Translations under genes and position numbers: made by a program
The notes under the pieces: model-generated
Told to the model about the DNA's origin: nothing
The model's input: only the letters and a program-made list of their open reading frames with translations
Database searches by the model: none
Part shown: one piece after another, positions 45,226 through 53,590 of the stretch
Numbering within the stretch: position 1 is the first letter of the stretch
How the letters are laid out: the number at the start of each line of letters is the position of its first letter
Assembly (NCBI GenBank): GCA_050732775.1
Contig: JBOHRN010000010.1
Coordinates: 124,001 to 188,000 of the forward strand
Source: JBOHRN01 sp050732775
GTDB lineage: Bacteria > Gemmatimonadota > Gemmatimonadetes > Longimicrobiales > Longimicrobiaceae
DNA: 64,000 nt
Reading direction: 5' to 3'

Positions 45226-46884
45226 TTACATCAGTTTGTAAGCCGGTCCGCTCCCCCCCTCGCGCGGGGTCCAGCGCGGGCCCAGCACGTCGGTGGCCTT
45301 GCAGTCGATGCAGTTGGGGGCGTTGACCACCAGCCGGTCGCCGTCGCTTTCGTAGACGCCGGCCGGGCAGAGGTGCGCGTACATCTCGGCGACCTCCTCG
45401 GGCACGTCACCCCCCACCACTAGGTGCGACGGAATATCATCGCGGGTCTGGTTCCCGGACTTGAAAACCGCGTCCACTTTACTCACCGCCAGCTCGCCGG
45501 CCGGTGCGCGGTACTTACCGTCAACCCGCTTGGGAACGACGGCGTCGGGCTCCATCCCGATCTCGCCGCCGGGAAAGCGGCCTCCGGTGACCGTCATCAG
45601 CGCAGCCTTTACTCCGCCCGTCACGAAGCCGCCCTTGAAGGCGAGCCGCATGTTGCGGGTACGGTACATGTCGTCGCGTAGGTAACTCTCCCGCACCAGC
45701 TCGTCGTAGCGCCCCAGCGACTCGGCGGAGAGGTCGTCCCGCTTGAGCGCCGCGAAGATCGCCCGCGCCGCGAAGATACCTGACTGCACGGCGTAGTGGA
45801 TGCCCTTGAGGGAGGGTACGTCAACGAAGCCAGCCGCGTCGCCGGTGACCAGCAACCCCGCCCCAGAGAAGCGCTCCGGCCAGGCGAGGTAGCCGCCTTC
45901 GGGGATCGTCTTGGCGCCCCATTCGACCAGCTCGCCGCCGTTCAGATAGCTCCGAAAGTACGGATGGTGTTTCATACTTTGCAGCAGTTGGTGCACGTCG
46001 AGGGAGGCGTCGCGGTAGTCGAGCCCCACCACCAGGCCGAGGGACACGAGGTTCGGCTCCAGCGGGTACATCCAGCTCCCCCCGAAGGCGTCCGGCGGGA
46101 GCGGCCAGCCGAGGGTGTGGACAACGCGGTCGAGCGGCTTCTTGGTCTCCCAGAGCTCCTTGACGCCGAGGGCGTAGATGTCTGGGTTCAGGGAGCCAAC
46201 GCCGCGCCAATCGCGCCACGCCCTAGCCAGCGGGCTGCGGGTACCGTCGGCCAGCACCACCACCCGCGCGGTGAGGTCGGCGGCGGGCTCGTGCCGGGGG
46301 CCGGGTTCGCCGTCACGCCCGAGCCCCGAGGGGACGGTGCGCACCCCGACCACCCGGTCGTCCTCGGTGAGTAGTCCGTCCACCGGAAAACCGGGCAAGA
46401 CGTTGACACCCGCGGCCTCGGCCTTCTCTCCCAGCCAGCGCACGATTTCGCAGATGGAGCCCGTGTAGTTTCCGTGATTCCGCATGGTGGGCGGCGTCGG
46501 CATCTTGATAGCCCGGCTCTCGGTGAGGAAGCGAACGTCTTCCTTGCGCACCGGATCACGGAAGGGGAAGTCGCTGTCGTCGAGGTCGGGGAAGAGGTCG
46601 CGAAACGCCCGCGGGTTAACCACCGCGCCGGAGAGGTTGTGCTCGCCGAGGGCGCCCGCCTTCTCGAGCACCCCGATCTCGACGCCGGCCAGAGCGTCGT
46701 CACCGGCTACCAGCCGGGCCAGCTCAATGGCGCCGGCCAGGCCGGCCGGACCCGCCCCCACGAAGAGAACGTCCATGGGGATGGCCTCGGCGCTAGGCGT
46801 GCCGGTGAGAATCAGCCGCTCATGCGGGAGTGGCGGCTGGTAACTCGCGGGGGTGATGGTGCTAAGGGCGAGCGAGTCGGTCAT
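45226..46884 (-). CDS. Electron-transfer flavoprotein:ubiquinone oxidoreductase
   Basis: Inner-membrane enzyme passing electrons from ETF to quinone. FAD motif LFVGAGPAGLAGAIELARL near the N-terminus; LVTGDAAGFVDVPSLKGIHY near the middle; C-terminal iron-sulfur region starts at CPAGVYE. The second part reads NCIDCKAT rather than the canonical NC..CKTC, so the last cysteine of the cluster is a threonine (ACC, 45292-45294). ATG at 46884 (552 residues) is preferred; a GTG at 46914 would overlap uvrD by 8 bases. No etfAB genes are present. Confidence 0.9.
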   Translation of the reverse strand: MTDSLALSTITPASYQPPLPHERLILTGTPSAEAIPMDVLFVGAGPAGLAGAIELARLVAGDDALAGVEIGVLEKAGALGEHNLSGAVVNPRAFRDLFPDLDDSDFPFRDPVRKEDVRFLTESRAIKMPTPPTMRNHGNYTGSICEIVRWLGEKAEAAGVNVLPGFPVDGLLTEDDRVVGVRTVPSGLGRDGEPGPRHEPAADLTARVVVLADGTRSPLARAWRDWRGVGSLNPDIYALGVKELWETKKPLDRVVHTLGWPLPPDAFGGSWMYPLEPNLVSLGLVVGLDYRDASLDVHQLLQSMKHHPYFRSYLNGGELVEWGAKTIPEGGYLAWPERFSGAGLLVTGDAAGFVDVPSLKGIHYAVQSGIFAARAIFAALKRDDLSAESLGRYDELVRESYLRDDMYRTRNMRLAFKGGFVTGGVKAALMTVTGGRFPGGEIGMEPDAVVPKRVDGKYRAPAGELAVSKVDAVFKSGNQTRDDIPSHLVVGGDVPEEVAEMYAHLCPAGVYESDGDRLVVNAPNCIDCKATDVLGPRWTPREGGSGPAYKLM

Positions 46885-46906
46885 AGCGTATATGGTGATG
46901 AGAGGA

Positions 46907-49192
46907 TCATTCACTCTGTAGATTGGCGTAGCGCACCACCACCTTTTTTCGGCCTACTTCGTCGAAGTCGATGGCCGCCTTGACGTCGGCGCCTGCGCCC
47001 GCCAGCTCGGCCACCGTACCGGGTCCGAAGCGGGGGTGGCGCACCCGCGCTCCCTTGCTCAAGCAAGGAACCTCCTGAGAGTCGGCGTAATCAACCGTGT
47101 AGCCCGCTTCCGTGGGCGGCGGAGCCCGCAAGCCGAGTCGGGCCCGGCGGGGGGTAAAGCCGTTCCCCCGCCAACGGCCGTGGCCCGCGAAACCACCTCC
47201 GCGCGCGGCCGGGGTCTGGCGTGTGTCCACCAGGGCACCCGGGACCGCGTCCAGAAAGCACGACGGCGCCGCCTCCTGCCACTGCCCGGCCCGTCGCCTG
47301 CGGCGGGCGTAGGTCAGGTAGAGTTTCTCGCGGGCGCGGGTGATGCCCACGTAGAAGAGCCGGCGCTCCTCTTCCAGGGCGTCGGGGTCGTCAAAAGTTC
47401 GCGAGAGCGGGAAGAGTCCGTCCTCCAATCCGGCTACGAATACCAGCGGAAACTCCAACCCCTTGGCGTTGTGCAGCGTCATGAGCGTGACCGCGTCGGC
47501 GCCCGCGTCGTGCTGGTCGATATCGGTCACCAAGGCAACCTGGGCCAGGAAAAGATCCAGGGCCCGAAGCCGCCCGCCCGCTTCCCCCGCCTCGACCAGG
47601 AGCTCGGGGTCGTCCGCGTCCAAGCGCTCCTGGATCTCAGCGGCCCCGGCGATTAGCTCGTCCACGTTCCGGACCCGCTCTTCGCCCTCCGGACCCTCCC
47701 GGCGGAGAGACTCGACCAGGCCGGCCTCTTCCACCAGAGCCCGGATCTGCTCGTCCAGTCGTGCTTCCCTGGCCGCCAACCCGGCGTGTTTGGCGATCAG
47801 GGCAGCGAGTGTGGGGAGCGCCGAAGCGGCCGGGCCGCGCACTCCTGCCACCCCCTCCTCTCCCGCCGCCGCCAGCAAGGAAAGACCTCGCTCGCTCGCA
47901 TACCCGGCCAGCCGGGCCAGCGAGGCGTCGCCTAGACCCCGGCGCGGACTCCTGGCGGCTCGCAAGAAGGCGTCGTCCGAGGCCGGGTTGGCAGCCAGCC
48001 GCAGGTATGCGAGTACATCCTTGACCTCGCGCCGCTCGTAGAAACGCACCCCCCCCACCACCCGGTACGGGAGCCCGCGCCGGCGCATCGCCTCTTCCAG
48101 GGCGCGCGACTGGGCGTTGGTCCGGTAGAGAACGGCGAAATCGCGGGGGCTCTTGCCGTCGCGGTCGCAGCGGAGTTCGACCTCTGTGGAGATCCATCCG
48201 GCCTCGTCGCCCTCGTCCGCCGCCTCGGCCAGGGTTACGCGCTCGCCCCGGTCTGCTGCGGTAAAGAGCCGCTTCCCCTTGCGCCTCTGGTTGTGGGAAA
48301 TCACTTCGTTGGCCGCTTCCAGGATGGTGCGGCTGGAGCGGTAATTTTGCTCTAGCCGCACCACGGTCGCTCCCGGAAAATCGTTTTCGAAATCGAGGAT
48401 GTTGCGGATGTCGGCACCCCTCCAGCCGTATATCGACTGGTCGTCGTCGCCCACCACGAAGAGGTTGCGGTGCTCGTCGGCCAAGAGCCGGAGGAGCAGG
48501 TACTGGGCCCGGTTGGTATCCTGGTACTCATCTACCAGCACGAACCGGAACCTGTCTCGAAACGCCTCGAGCACGCCCCGGTGCTGGCGCAAGAGCTCCA
48601 CCGGCTTCACCAACAAGTCATCGAAATCGAAGGCGCTGGCGTCCCTGAGCCGCTCCTGGTACAGAGCGTACACTTCGGCCACCCGGCGGCTGAACGGGTC
48701 CAGGGCGCTCGCCGCGTACTCTTCCGGCCCGACCAGCTCGTTCTTGGCCGAGGAGATGGCGCCCCTGATCGCCTTGGGGCTCCACCGCTTGGGGTCCAGG
48801 TTGAGCACGTCTACGACCACGCGCCTAACCAGCGTCTCGGAGTCGTCGGCGTCGTAGATCGAGAAGCCCGGAGGCCAACCGAGCCGGATGGCGTAGCGGC
48901 GCAAGATACGCGCTCCGGCCGAGTGAAAGGTGCCAGTCCACATGCCGGCGGGTTCGCGGCCTCCCAGTAGGCGCCGCACCCGCTCGCGCATCTCGCCCGC
49001 CGCTTTATTGGTGAAGGTGAGCGAGAGGATGGCCTCGGGCGCCACTCCGTACTCCTCGATCAGGTGGGCGACCCGCGCGGTTAGCACCCTGGTCTTGCCC
49101 GAACCCGCCCCGGCCAAGACCAGCATAGGCCCTTCGAAGTGGACGGCGGCCCGGCGCTGCTCCGGGTTCAGGGTGGCCAGGAGTTCGCTCAT
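46907..49192 (-). CDS. pcrA: UvrD/PcrA/Rep-type DNA helicase
   Basis: 761-residue superfamily 1A 3'-5' helicase in repair and replication restart. Walker A AGAGSGKT at 27-34, then LTFTNKAAGEMRERV, VDEYQDTNRAQYLLLRLL, VGDDDQSIYGWRGAD, RLEQNYRSSRTILEAAN, TLHNAKGLEFPLVFVAGLE, VGITRAREKLYL. The C-terminal GARVRHPRFGPGTVAEL is the PcrA-type polymerase-binding segment. The ATG overlaps the serS stop (ATGA). Confidence 0.95.
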   Translation of the reverse strand: MSELLATLNPEQRRAAVHFEGPMLVLAGAGSGKTRVLTARVAHLIEEYGVAPEAILSLTFTNKAAGEMRERVRRLLGGREPAGMWTGTFHSAGARILRRYAIRLGWPPGFSIYDADDSETLVRRVVVDVLNLDPKRWSPKAIRGAISSAKNELVGPEEYAASALDPFSRRVAEVYALYQERLRDASAFDFDDLLVKPVELLRQHRGVLEAFRDRFRFVLVDEYQDTNRAQYLLLRLLADEHRNLFVVGDDDQSIYGWRGADIRNILDFENDFPGATVVRLEQNYRSSRTILEAANEVISHNQRRKGKRLFTAADRGERVTLAEAADEGDEAGWISTEVELRCDRDGKSPRDFAVLYRTNAQSRALEEAMRRRGLPYRVVGGVRFYERREVKDVLAYLRLAANPASDDAFLRAARSPRRGLGDASLARLAGYASERGLSLLAAAGEEGVAGVRGPAASALPTLAALIAKHAGLAAREARLDEQIRALVEEAGLVESLRREGPEGEERVRNVDELIAGAAEIQERLDADDPELLVEAGEAGGRLRALDLFLAQVALVTDIDQHDAGADAVTLMTLHNAKGLEFPLVFVAGLEDGLFPLSRTFDDPDALEEERRLFYVGITRAREKLYLTYARRRRRAGQWQEAAPSCFLDAVPGALVDTRQTPAARGGGFAGHGRWRGNGFTPRRARLGLRAPPPTEAGYTVDYADSQEVPCLSKGARVRHPRFGPGTVAELAGAGADVKAAIDFDEVGRKKVVVRYANLQSE

Positions 49193-50481
49193 GAAACCGG
49201 GCTGATGCGGTCGCTGCCCAGATACGGATGGAGGACATCGGGCAGGGTAACCGAACCGTCTGCTTGCAACCCATTCTCCAGTAGGGCGACGACCGTACGC
49301 GGGAGGGCCACGCCGGAGGCGTTGAGGGTGTGGACGTACTCCGGCTTACCCCCTCCTTGGGGGCGCAAGCGGACCGACGCCCGCCGGGCCTGAAAGTCCG
49401 CGCAGTTTGAGGCGCTCGACACCTCCAGCCAGCGCCCCACCCCGGGCGCCCACACCTCCAGGTCGTACGTTTGGGCGGCCGCGAAGCCGGTATCTCCCGC
49501 CGCCAGCAGCACTACCCGGTAGGCCAACCGTAACTGTTTCAGAACCTCCTCGGCGTGGGAAGTGATCTCTTCCAGGGCGTCCGGCGACTGCTCCGGCCGT
49601 TCGAAGCGGACCAACTCCACTTTGTCGAACTGGTGGACCCGGAGCAGGCCGCGCGTGTCTTTACCCGCCGCCCCGGCCTCGCGCCGGAAACAAGGCGAGT
49701 ACGCGGTGTACCTTATGGGGAGCTGCCCGGCGTCCAGGATTTCTTCCCGGTGGAGGTTCACTAGCGGCACCTCGGAGGTGGGTACCAGGTACAATCCATC
49801 CGGCTCCACGGCGTAAGCGTCGCCATCCTCCACGAACTTGGGGTACTGCCCGGTGCCAGTCATGGCCTTCCGGTTGACCAGATAGGGCGGCGAAACCTCG
49901 GTGTAGCCGTGGCTGGAGGTGTGGAGGTCGAGCATCCACTGCACCAGCGCGCGTTGGAGCCGCGCTCCTGCGCCCCGAAAGACGGGAAAGCCACGCCCCG
50001 CCACCCTCGCTCCGGCGGGCAGGTCGATGATCCCCAACCGTTCGCCGATTTCCCAGTGGGTAGGACGATCCTCCCCGGCCGGAGCCTTTTCTCCCCACTC
50101 GCGCACTACCCGGTTGCAATCTTCGCCACCCGCTGGAACGCCGGGTAGGGGGAGGTTGGGAAGGCGCAGGAGGAGGTCGTCCAGCTCCTTTTCCCGCTCT
50201 CGCAACCGGTCGTCGAGCTCCTTGATGCGCCCAGCCACCCCCTTCATCCGGGCGATCAGCTCGCCGGCCTCTTCACCCCGTTGCCCGCGCCCAGCCACCT
50301 CGCGCGAAACTTCGTTGCGACGCCGCTTGAGGTCGTCTCCCTCCTGAACCAGAGCGCGCCTCTCCTCGTCGAGCGCGAGGATACGGTCCACCGCCCGGCC
50401 GGTGCGTGCGCCGTCTCCGCGCGCGGCAAGCCGGGCACGAGCCGTCTCCGGGTCGCGGCGGAGCTCCTTCAGGTCGAGCAT
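49189..50481 (-). CDS. serS: Seryl-tRNA synthetase
   Basis: Class II synthetase charging tRNA-Ser. 430 residues with an N-terminal coiled-coil arm (about 30-100) and catalytic core: GRGFPVFRGAGARLQRALV, GYTEVSPPYLVN, TSEVPLVNLH, PCFRREAGAAGKDTRGLLRVHQ broken over motif 2, and final NASGVALPRTVVALLEN motif 3. It is full length and coupled to the uvrD gene downstream. Confidence 0.97.
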   Translation of the reverse strand: MLDLKELRRDPETARARLAARGDGARTGRAVDRILALDEERRALVQEGDDLKRRRNEVSREVAGRGQRGEEAGELIARMKGVAGRIKELDDRLREREKELDDLLLRLPNLPLPGVPAGGEDCNRVVREWGEKAPAGEDRPTHWEIGERLGIIDLPAGARVAGRGFPVFRGAGARLQRALVQWMLDLHTSSHGYTEVSPPYLVNRKAMTGTGQYPKFVEDGDAYAVEPDGLYLVPTSEVPLVNLHREEILDAGQLPIRYTAYSPCFRREAGAAGKDTRGLLRVHQFDKVELVRFERPEQSPDALEEITSHAEEVLKQLRLAYRVVLLAAGDTGFAAAQTYDLEVWAPGVGRWLEVSSASNCADFQARRASVRLRPQGGGKPEYVHTLNASGVALPRTVVALLENGLQADGSVTLPDVLHPYLGSDRISPVS

Positions 50482-50495
50482 TTATCGACGGCCGT

Positions 50496-51086
50496 TTACT
50501 CCTCGGCCAGGCGCTGATCGCCACACTGCCCATTGGTGGTGATCTCGAGGGTGAGCACGGGTGGCGTGGAGTCGGCCGCCACGCTTAGCACCAGCATCTT
50601 GGCGAACTGGCTGCACCCGCTCGTGCCCCCCTGGGCCGCCCCTCGGGAGCGGACCAGGTAGGGGTGGACGGTCTGCACGGCTACCGACCGGTCGGTGATG
50701 AACTCGGTGCCCGAGGGGACCTCGTCGATCTGGTCGAAGGCCTGGGTCGTCACCGGTTCGCTGATCCCCGCGCGGGAGTCGAAGCCCACTGCCCCGGGGG
50801 GCACGAACACGAGTCCGGTCTCGGTCTCTTGCCGGATCAAGAGGTCCCACTGAGTATCCGGAATCTCGGGAAAAACTCCGCCCACCACGCCCGCGGGCGT
50901 GGCGGTGATGTTGAGGGCGGTGGGTAGCGGCGATTCTTCTCCCAGGGGAGGCGCGACCTCCACCGTGTCGGTCACCAGCCGGGGGTCAAAGAGCCCCTGG
51001 TTGGGATTCTCGCACGCCTGCAAAAAGAAGAGCGCGGCGAGCAAGGAAGCCCCGCGCGCCAAAGTTTTGGAAAAGGAGTTCCGCAT
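50496..51086 (-). CDS. Predicted lipoprotein of unknown function
   Basis: 196 residues with a signal peptide LARGASLLAALFFLQAC, lipobox LQAC at cysteine 25. The mature part is moderately Pro- and Thr-rich with no recognised domain; it contains one late pair of cysteines (SGCSQF and NGQCGDQ) that may form a disulfide in the periplasm. Ends 14 bases before serS. Not recognised. Confidence 0.65.
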   Translation of the reverse strand: MRNSFSKTLARGASLLAALFFLQACENPNQGLFDPRLVTDTVEVAPPLGEESPLPTALNITATPAGVVGGVFPEIPDTQWDLLIRQETETGLVFVPPGAVGFDSRAGISEPVTTQAFDQIDEVPSGTEFITDRSVAVQTVHPYLVRSRGAAQGGTSGCSQFAKMLVLSVAADSTPPVLTLEITTNGQCGDQRLAEE

Positions 51087-51133
51087 GATTTCGGCCGGAC
51101 GGTTTGCGAGCCGGACTAGCTTCCGGCTACCTC

Positions 51134-51162
51134 AAGCTACCCTCCGCGAGGGTCACGATCAA
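51134..51162 (-). promoter_or_regulatory. Predicted promoter of the lipoprotein-serS run, with dyad in spacer
   Basis: Minus strand: -35 TTGATC (51157-51162), a 17-base spacer, -10 TAGCTT (51134-51139). The spacer contains the perfect inverted repeat ACCCTC-GCG-GAGGGT, resembling the one in the tRNA-Met promoter. Confidence 0.4.
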
Positions 51163-51245
51163 CCCCGCGGCGCGCGTCTTGACGCGGCGCTCAAACTGAG
51201 TTCCTTTGAACCTTAACCCTCAACAGAGTTCCGCTGGAGGCGCAG

Positions 51246-51599
51246 ATGTCCGAGCTGGACCGGTTTCTCGACCAGACGCGCGAGCATCAAGGGGTCGAGC
51301 ACGTTTTCCTCCTGGGCGCGGACGGACTCCTGGTGCGCTACGCCGGCGATGGAGAGGTAGACGCAGAAACCGTGGCCGCGATGGTCCCCGGCGTGGCGAA
51401 CGGAGCCGCAGAGCTAGCGCGCTCGGCCGGGTGGAACGGATTCTCCTCGGCGGTGATGGAGCTGGGAGAGGGGGTGGGCGTGGTGGTGCGGCTCTCGGAC
51501 GACCTGCTCATGGCCGTGCTACTGCGCGCGGGGGTGGGCTTTGCCCCCCTGCTACACGACCTGCGCGCCAACCGGGAGCGCATCGCCGGGATGGTGTGA
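51246..51599 (+). CDS. Roadblock/LC7 domain protein
   Basis: 117-residue single-domain protein of the roadblock/LC7 fold, whose members form dimers and regulate small GTPases (MglB-type) or act as scaffolds. Seen: VEHVFLLGADGLLVRYAGDG, AAMVPGVANGAAELARSAGW, and VVVRLSDDLLMAVLL. A GGAGG ribosome site precedes the ATG. It ends 3 bases before the egtC start, so the two are probably co-translated. No MglA-like GTPase is in the window. Confidence 0.82.
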   Translation: MSELDRFLDQTREHQGVEHVFLLGADGLLVRYAGDGEVDAETVAAMVPGVANGAAELARSAGWNGFSSAVMELGEGVGVVVRLSDDLLMAVLLRAGVGFAPLLHDLRANRERIAGMV

Positions 51600-51602
51600 C
51601 CG

Positions 51603-52340
51603 GTGTGCAGATTTCTTGCCTACCTCGGCCCCCCCGTACCCCTCTCGTCCCTGGTCTTTGACCCCACCCATTCACTCCTGATCCAGAGCCACGCGCCCCG
51701 GCGCATGCTGGCGGGCTCGGTCAACGCCGACGGTTACGGGGTAGCGTGGTACGCGGACGGCGGGCCCGTCCGGGTGGCAGGTAACCGGCCCCTCTGGCGA
51801 GAACGCGATCTTCCGGCCCTGCTCAGGAGCGTCCGCTCCAGCTGCGTGCTGGCAGCGGTCCGTAACACCAGCCCCGGCATAGTGGCCGGTGAGAGCGGAC
51901 TTCAGCCGGTCGTACGGGGGGGCCATGGCTTCGTGTTGAACGGTTTCGTGGAAGACTTCCGGCGCTCGGTCATGCGCAGGATGCACGCCGCGCTGTCTGA
52001 CCGGCGCTACGCCGAGCTGGAGGGGACCAGCGACACCGAGGCGGTCTTTTTGCTGGCTCTCGACGCGCTGGAGCGGGGCGCCTCCCGGAGCGAGGCGCTC
52101 CGGGAGGCGTGCGAACGGACTCTGGCCGAGGCCGGGCGGGCCGGGGTGGAGGCGATGCTCACCGCCGCGCTGACCGACGGTGGCGGGGTATCGGCGCTCC
52201 GCTTGGGAAACCGGCAGCGCGCTAACTCCCTGTTCGTGAACCGCGACTACGCTGGTGGCGCGGCGCTCGCTTCCGAACCGCTAGACGAAGACGCGGGGTG
52301 GCTAGAGGTGGAGCCCGGTGGCGTGGTGGAGTTGCGGTGA
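51603..52340 (+). CDS. egtC: Gamma-glutamyl-hercynylcysteine sulfoxide hydrolase EgtC
   Basis: 245-residue class II glutamine amidotransferase fold. The N-terminal nucleophile is Cys2 (GTG start, then CRFLAYLG). Also seen: HAPRRMLAGSVNADGYGVAW, AAVRNTSPGIVAGESGLQPV, HGFVLNGFVEDF, LEGTSDTEAVFLLAL. In ergothioneine synthesis it removes glutamate after EgtB. Its 3' end overlaps egtA on the other strand by 94 bases. Confidence 0.92.
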   Translation: MCRFLAYLGPPVPLSSLVFDPTHSLLIQSHAPRRMLAGSVNADGYGVAWYADGGPVRVAGNRPLWRERDLPALLRSVRSSCVLAAVRNTSPGIVAGESGLQPVVRGGHGFVLNGFVEDFRRSVMRRMHAALSDRRYAELEGTSDTEAVFLLALDALERGASRSEALREACERTLAEAGRAGVEAMLTAALTDGGGVSALRLGNRQRANSLFVNRDYAGGAALASEPLDEDAGWLEVEPGGVVELR

Positions 52341-53590
52341 AACAACTCCTCCCACTCGTCCGCCGGGCACGCGCCGCGCCGGGTGAAGGTCTCCAGAAAG
52401 TCACCCGCTCGCTCCAGGTCACCCGGCGCGGCAAAGCGTGGGCCGAGCCGGGTCGCACCCGCCAGGGCGATCTCAAAGGTCGTGATCGCTAGCGGGCCTA
52501 GCACGGGGTCGCGGAGCCCGGTCTCTCCCGCCTTCTGCAAGAGCACTGGGTCGGGCCGTCCCAGGAGCTCGGCGGCTTCCCGCCGCGCTCGCCGGTCGTA
52601 GACCAGGCCGGCTGCCAGCACCACGGGCGCGGCCAGCCACTCCGGCGCCACCGCGTCGAAGCAGCGAACCTCCAAGTACCCTTTAGGCCGCACTTCGGGA
52701 AACAAGGTGGTGAGGTGGTCCCGCCACCGAGCGGAGCCGGCTTCACCCCCGGCTAGCAGATCGCGGTAAGGGCGAAAGTGCGCACCGTCCTGTTCGGCCA
52801 CTATAAAGGGGGCAGCGAGGGCAAAGTCCAGATACTCCTCCACCGGCCGCTCGGCCGGGAAAAGTCCGGTGCGGAGCGGGTCCAGCTCTCGCCAGCAGCG
52901 CGCGCGCACGCTCCGGTCGAGCACCGGCTCGCCTGCGTACACGGGGGAGTTGGCGAAGCCGGCGGTAAAAAGGGGGGCAGCGGCGTTCAGGACCCGCCAC
53001 GCCAGCTCTGGCTCGTCACCGAAGTCCAGATTCACGTGCAACGCCACCGACTGCCGCATCATGCGCGCCCCCCACGGCCCGATACCGGCCAGGTAGGCGG
53101 CCATCCGCCGGTAGCGGGGCGTGTGCAGCCGGAGCGGCGCGCACTCCACCGGATGCCACGGATCCATGCCCACGCTCAGCAGATCGACGCCCCGTTCGGC
53201 CGCCGTCTGCCGGAGCTGACCGGTCACCCGCTCCACTAGGCGCAGCAGCTCGCTCGCGGACTCGAGCGCCGGGGAGCTGTACTCGATCTGACCGCCGGGC
53301 TCGAACGAGACCACCCCGCCCTCGGACACGAAGAAGCGGGGCCCGCCGGAGGCGGTCGTACCTTCCCGCCAACCACGCGAGCGGCCGTGCCCCCTCAGGA
53401 GGTCTAGCGAGGAGTGCGGGTGGCCTGGAGCTAGCGGGGCGACGGCGCCGCTTTCCCGCACCACGGGAAGAAACTCCACCTCCACGCCCACGCGCCGGGC
53501 GCCCGGACCAGGACCACCCAGCGGCCGAAAGACCCGCCCCCGGAGATCAGCTATCAGCCCGGTACGGACTGGAACAACCTCGCGGTTCAT
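52247..53590 (-). CDS. egtA: Glutamate-cysteine ligase EgtA
   Basis: 447 residues; makes gamma-glutamylcysteine, the sulfur donor for EgtB. Seen: GVEVEFLPV, FEPGGQIEYSSPALESASEL, SVGMDPWHPVE, RMMRQSVALHVNLDFG, FALAAPFIVAEQDG and KGYLEVRCFDAVAP. The ATG at 53590 overlaps the egtD stop (ATGA). The last ~40 residues, rich in Ser, Pro and Ala, lie in the overlap with egtC and may simply reflect a missing earlier stop. Confidence 0.88.
   Translation of the reverse strand: MNREVVPVRTGLIADLRGRVFRPLGGPGPGARRVGVEVEFLPVVRESGAVAPLAPGHPHSSLDLLRGHGRSRGWREGTTASGGPRFFVSEGGVVSFEPGGQIEYSSPALESASELLRLVERVTGQLRQTAAERGVDLLSVGMDPWHPVECAPLRLHTPRYRRMAAYLAGIGPWGARMMRQSVALHVNLDFGDEPELAWRVLNAAAPLFTAGFANSPVYAGEPVLDRSVRARCWRELDPLRTGLFPAERPVEEYLDFALAAPFIVAEQDGAHFRPYRDLLAGGEAGSARWRDHLTTLFPEVRPKGYLEVRCFDAVAPEWLAAPVVLAAGLVYDRRARREAAELLGRPDPVLLQKAGETGLRDPVLGPLAITTFEIALAGATRLGPRFAAPGDLERAGDFLETFTRRGACPADEWEELFHRNSTTPPGSTSSHPASSSSGSEASAAPPA

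Noticed and set aside
43736..45241. 501-codon plus-strand frame antisense to treS
   Set aside because: Composition and lack of motifs indicate a shadow of the treS coding strand.
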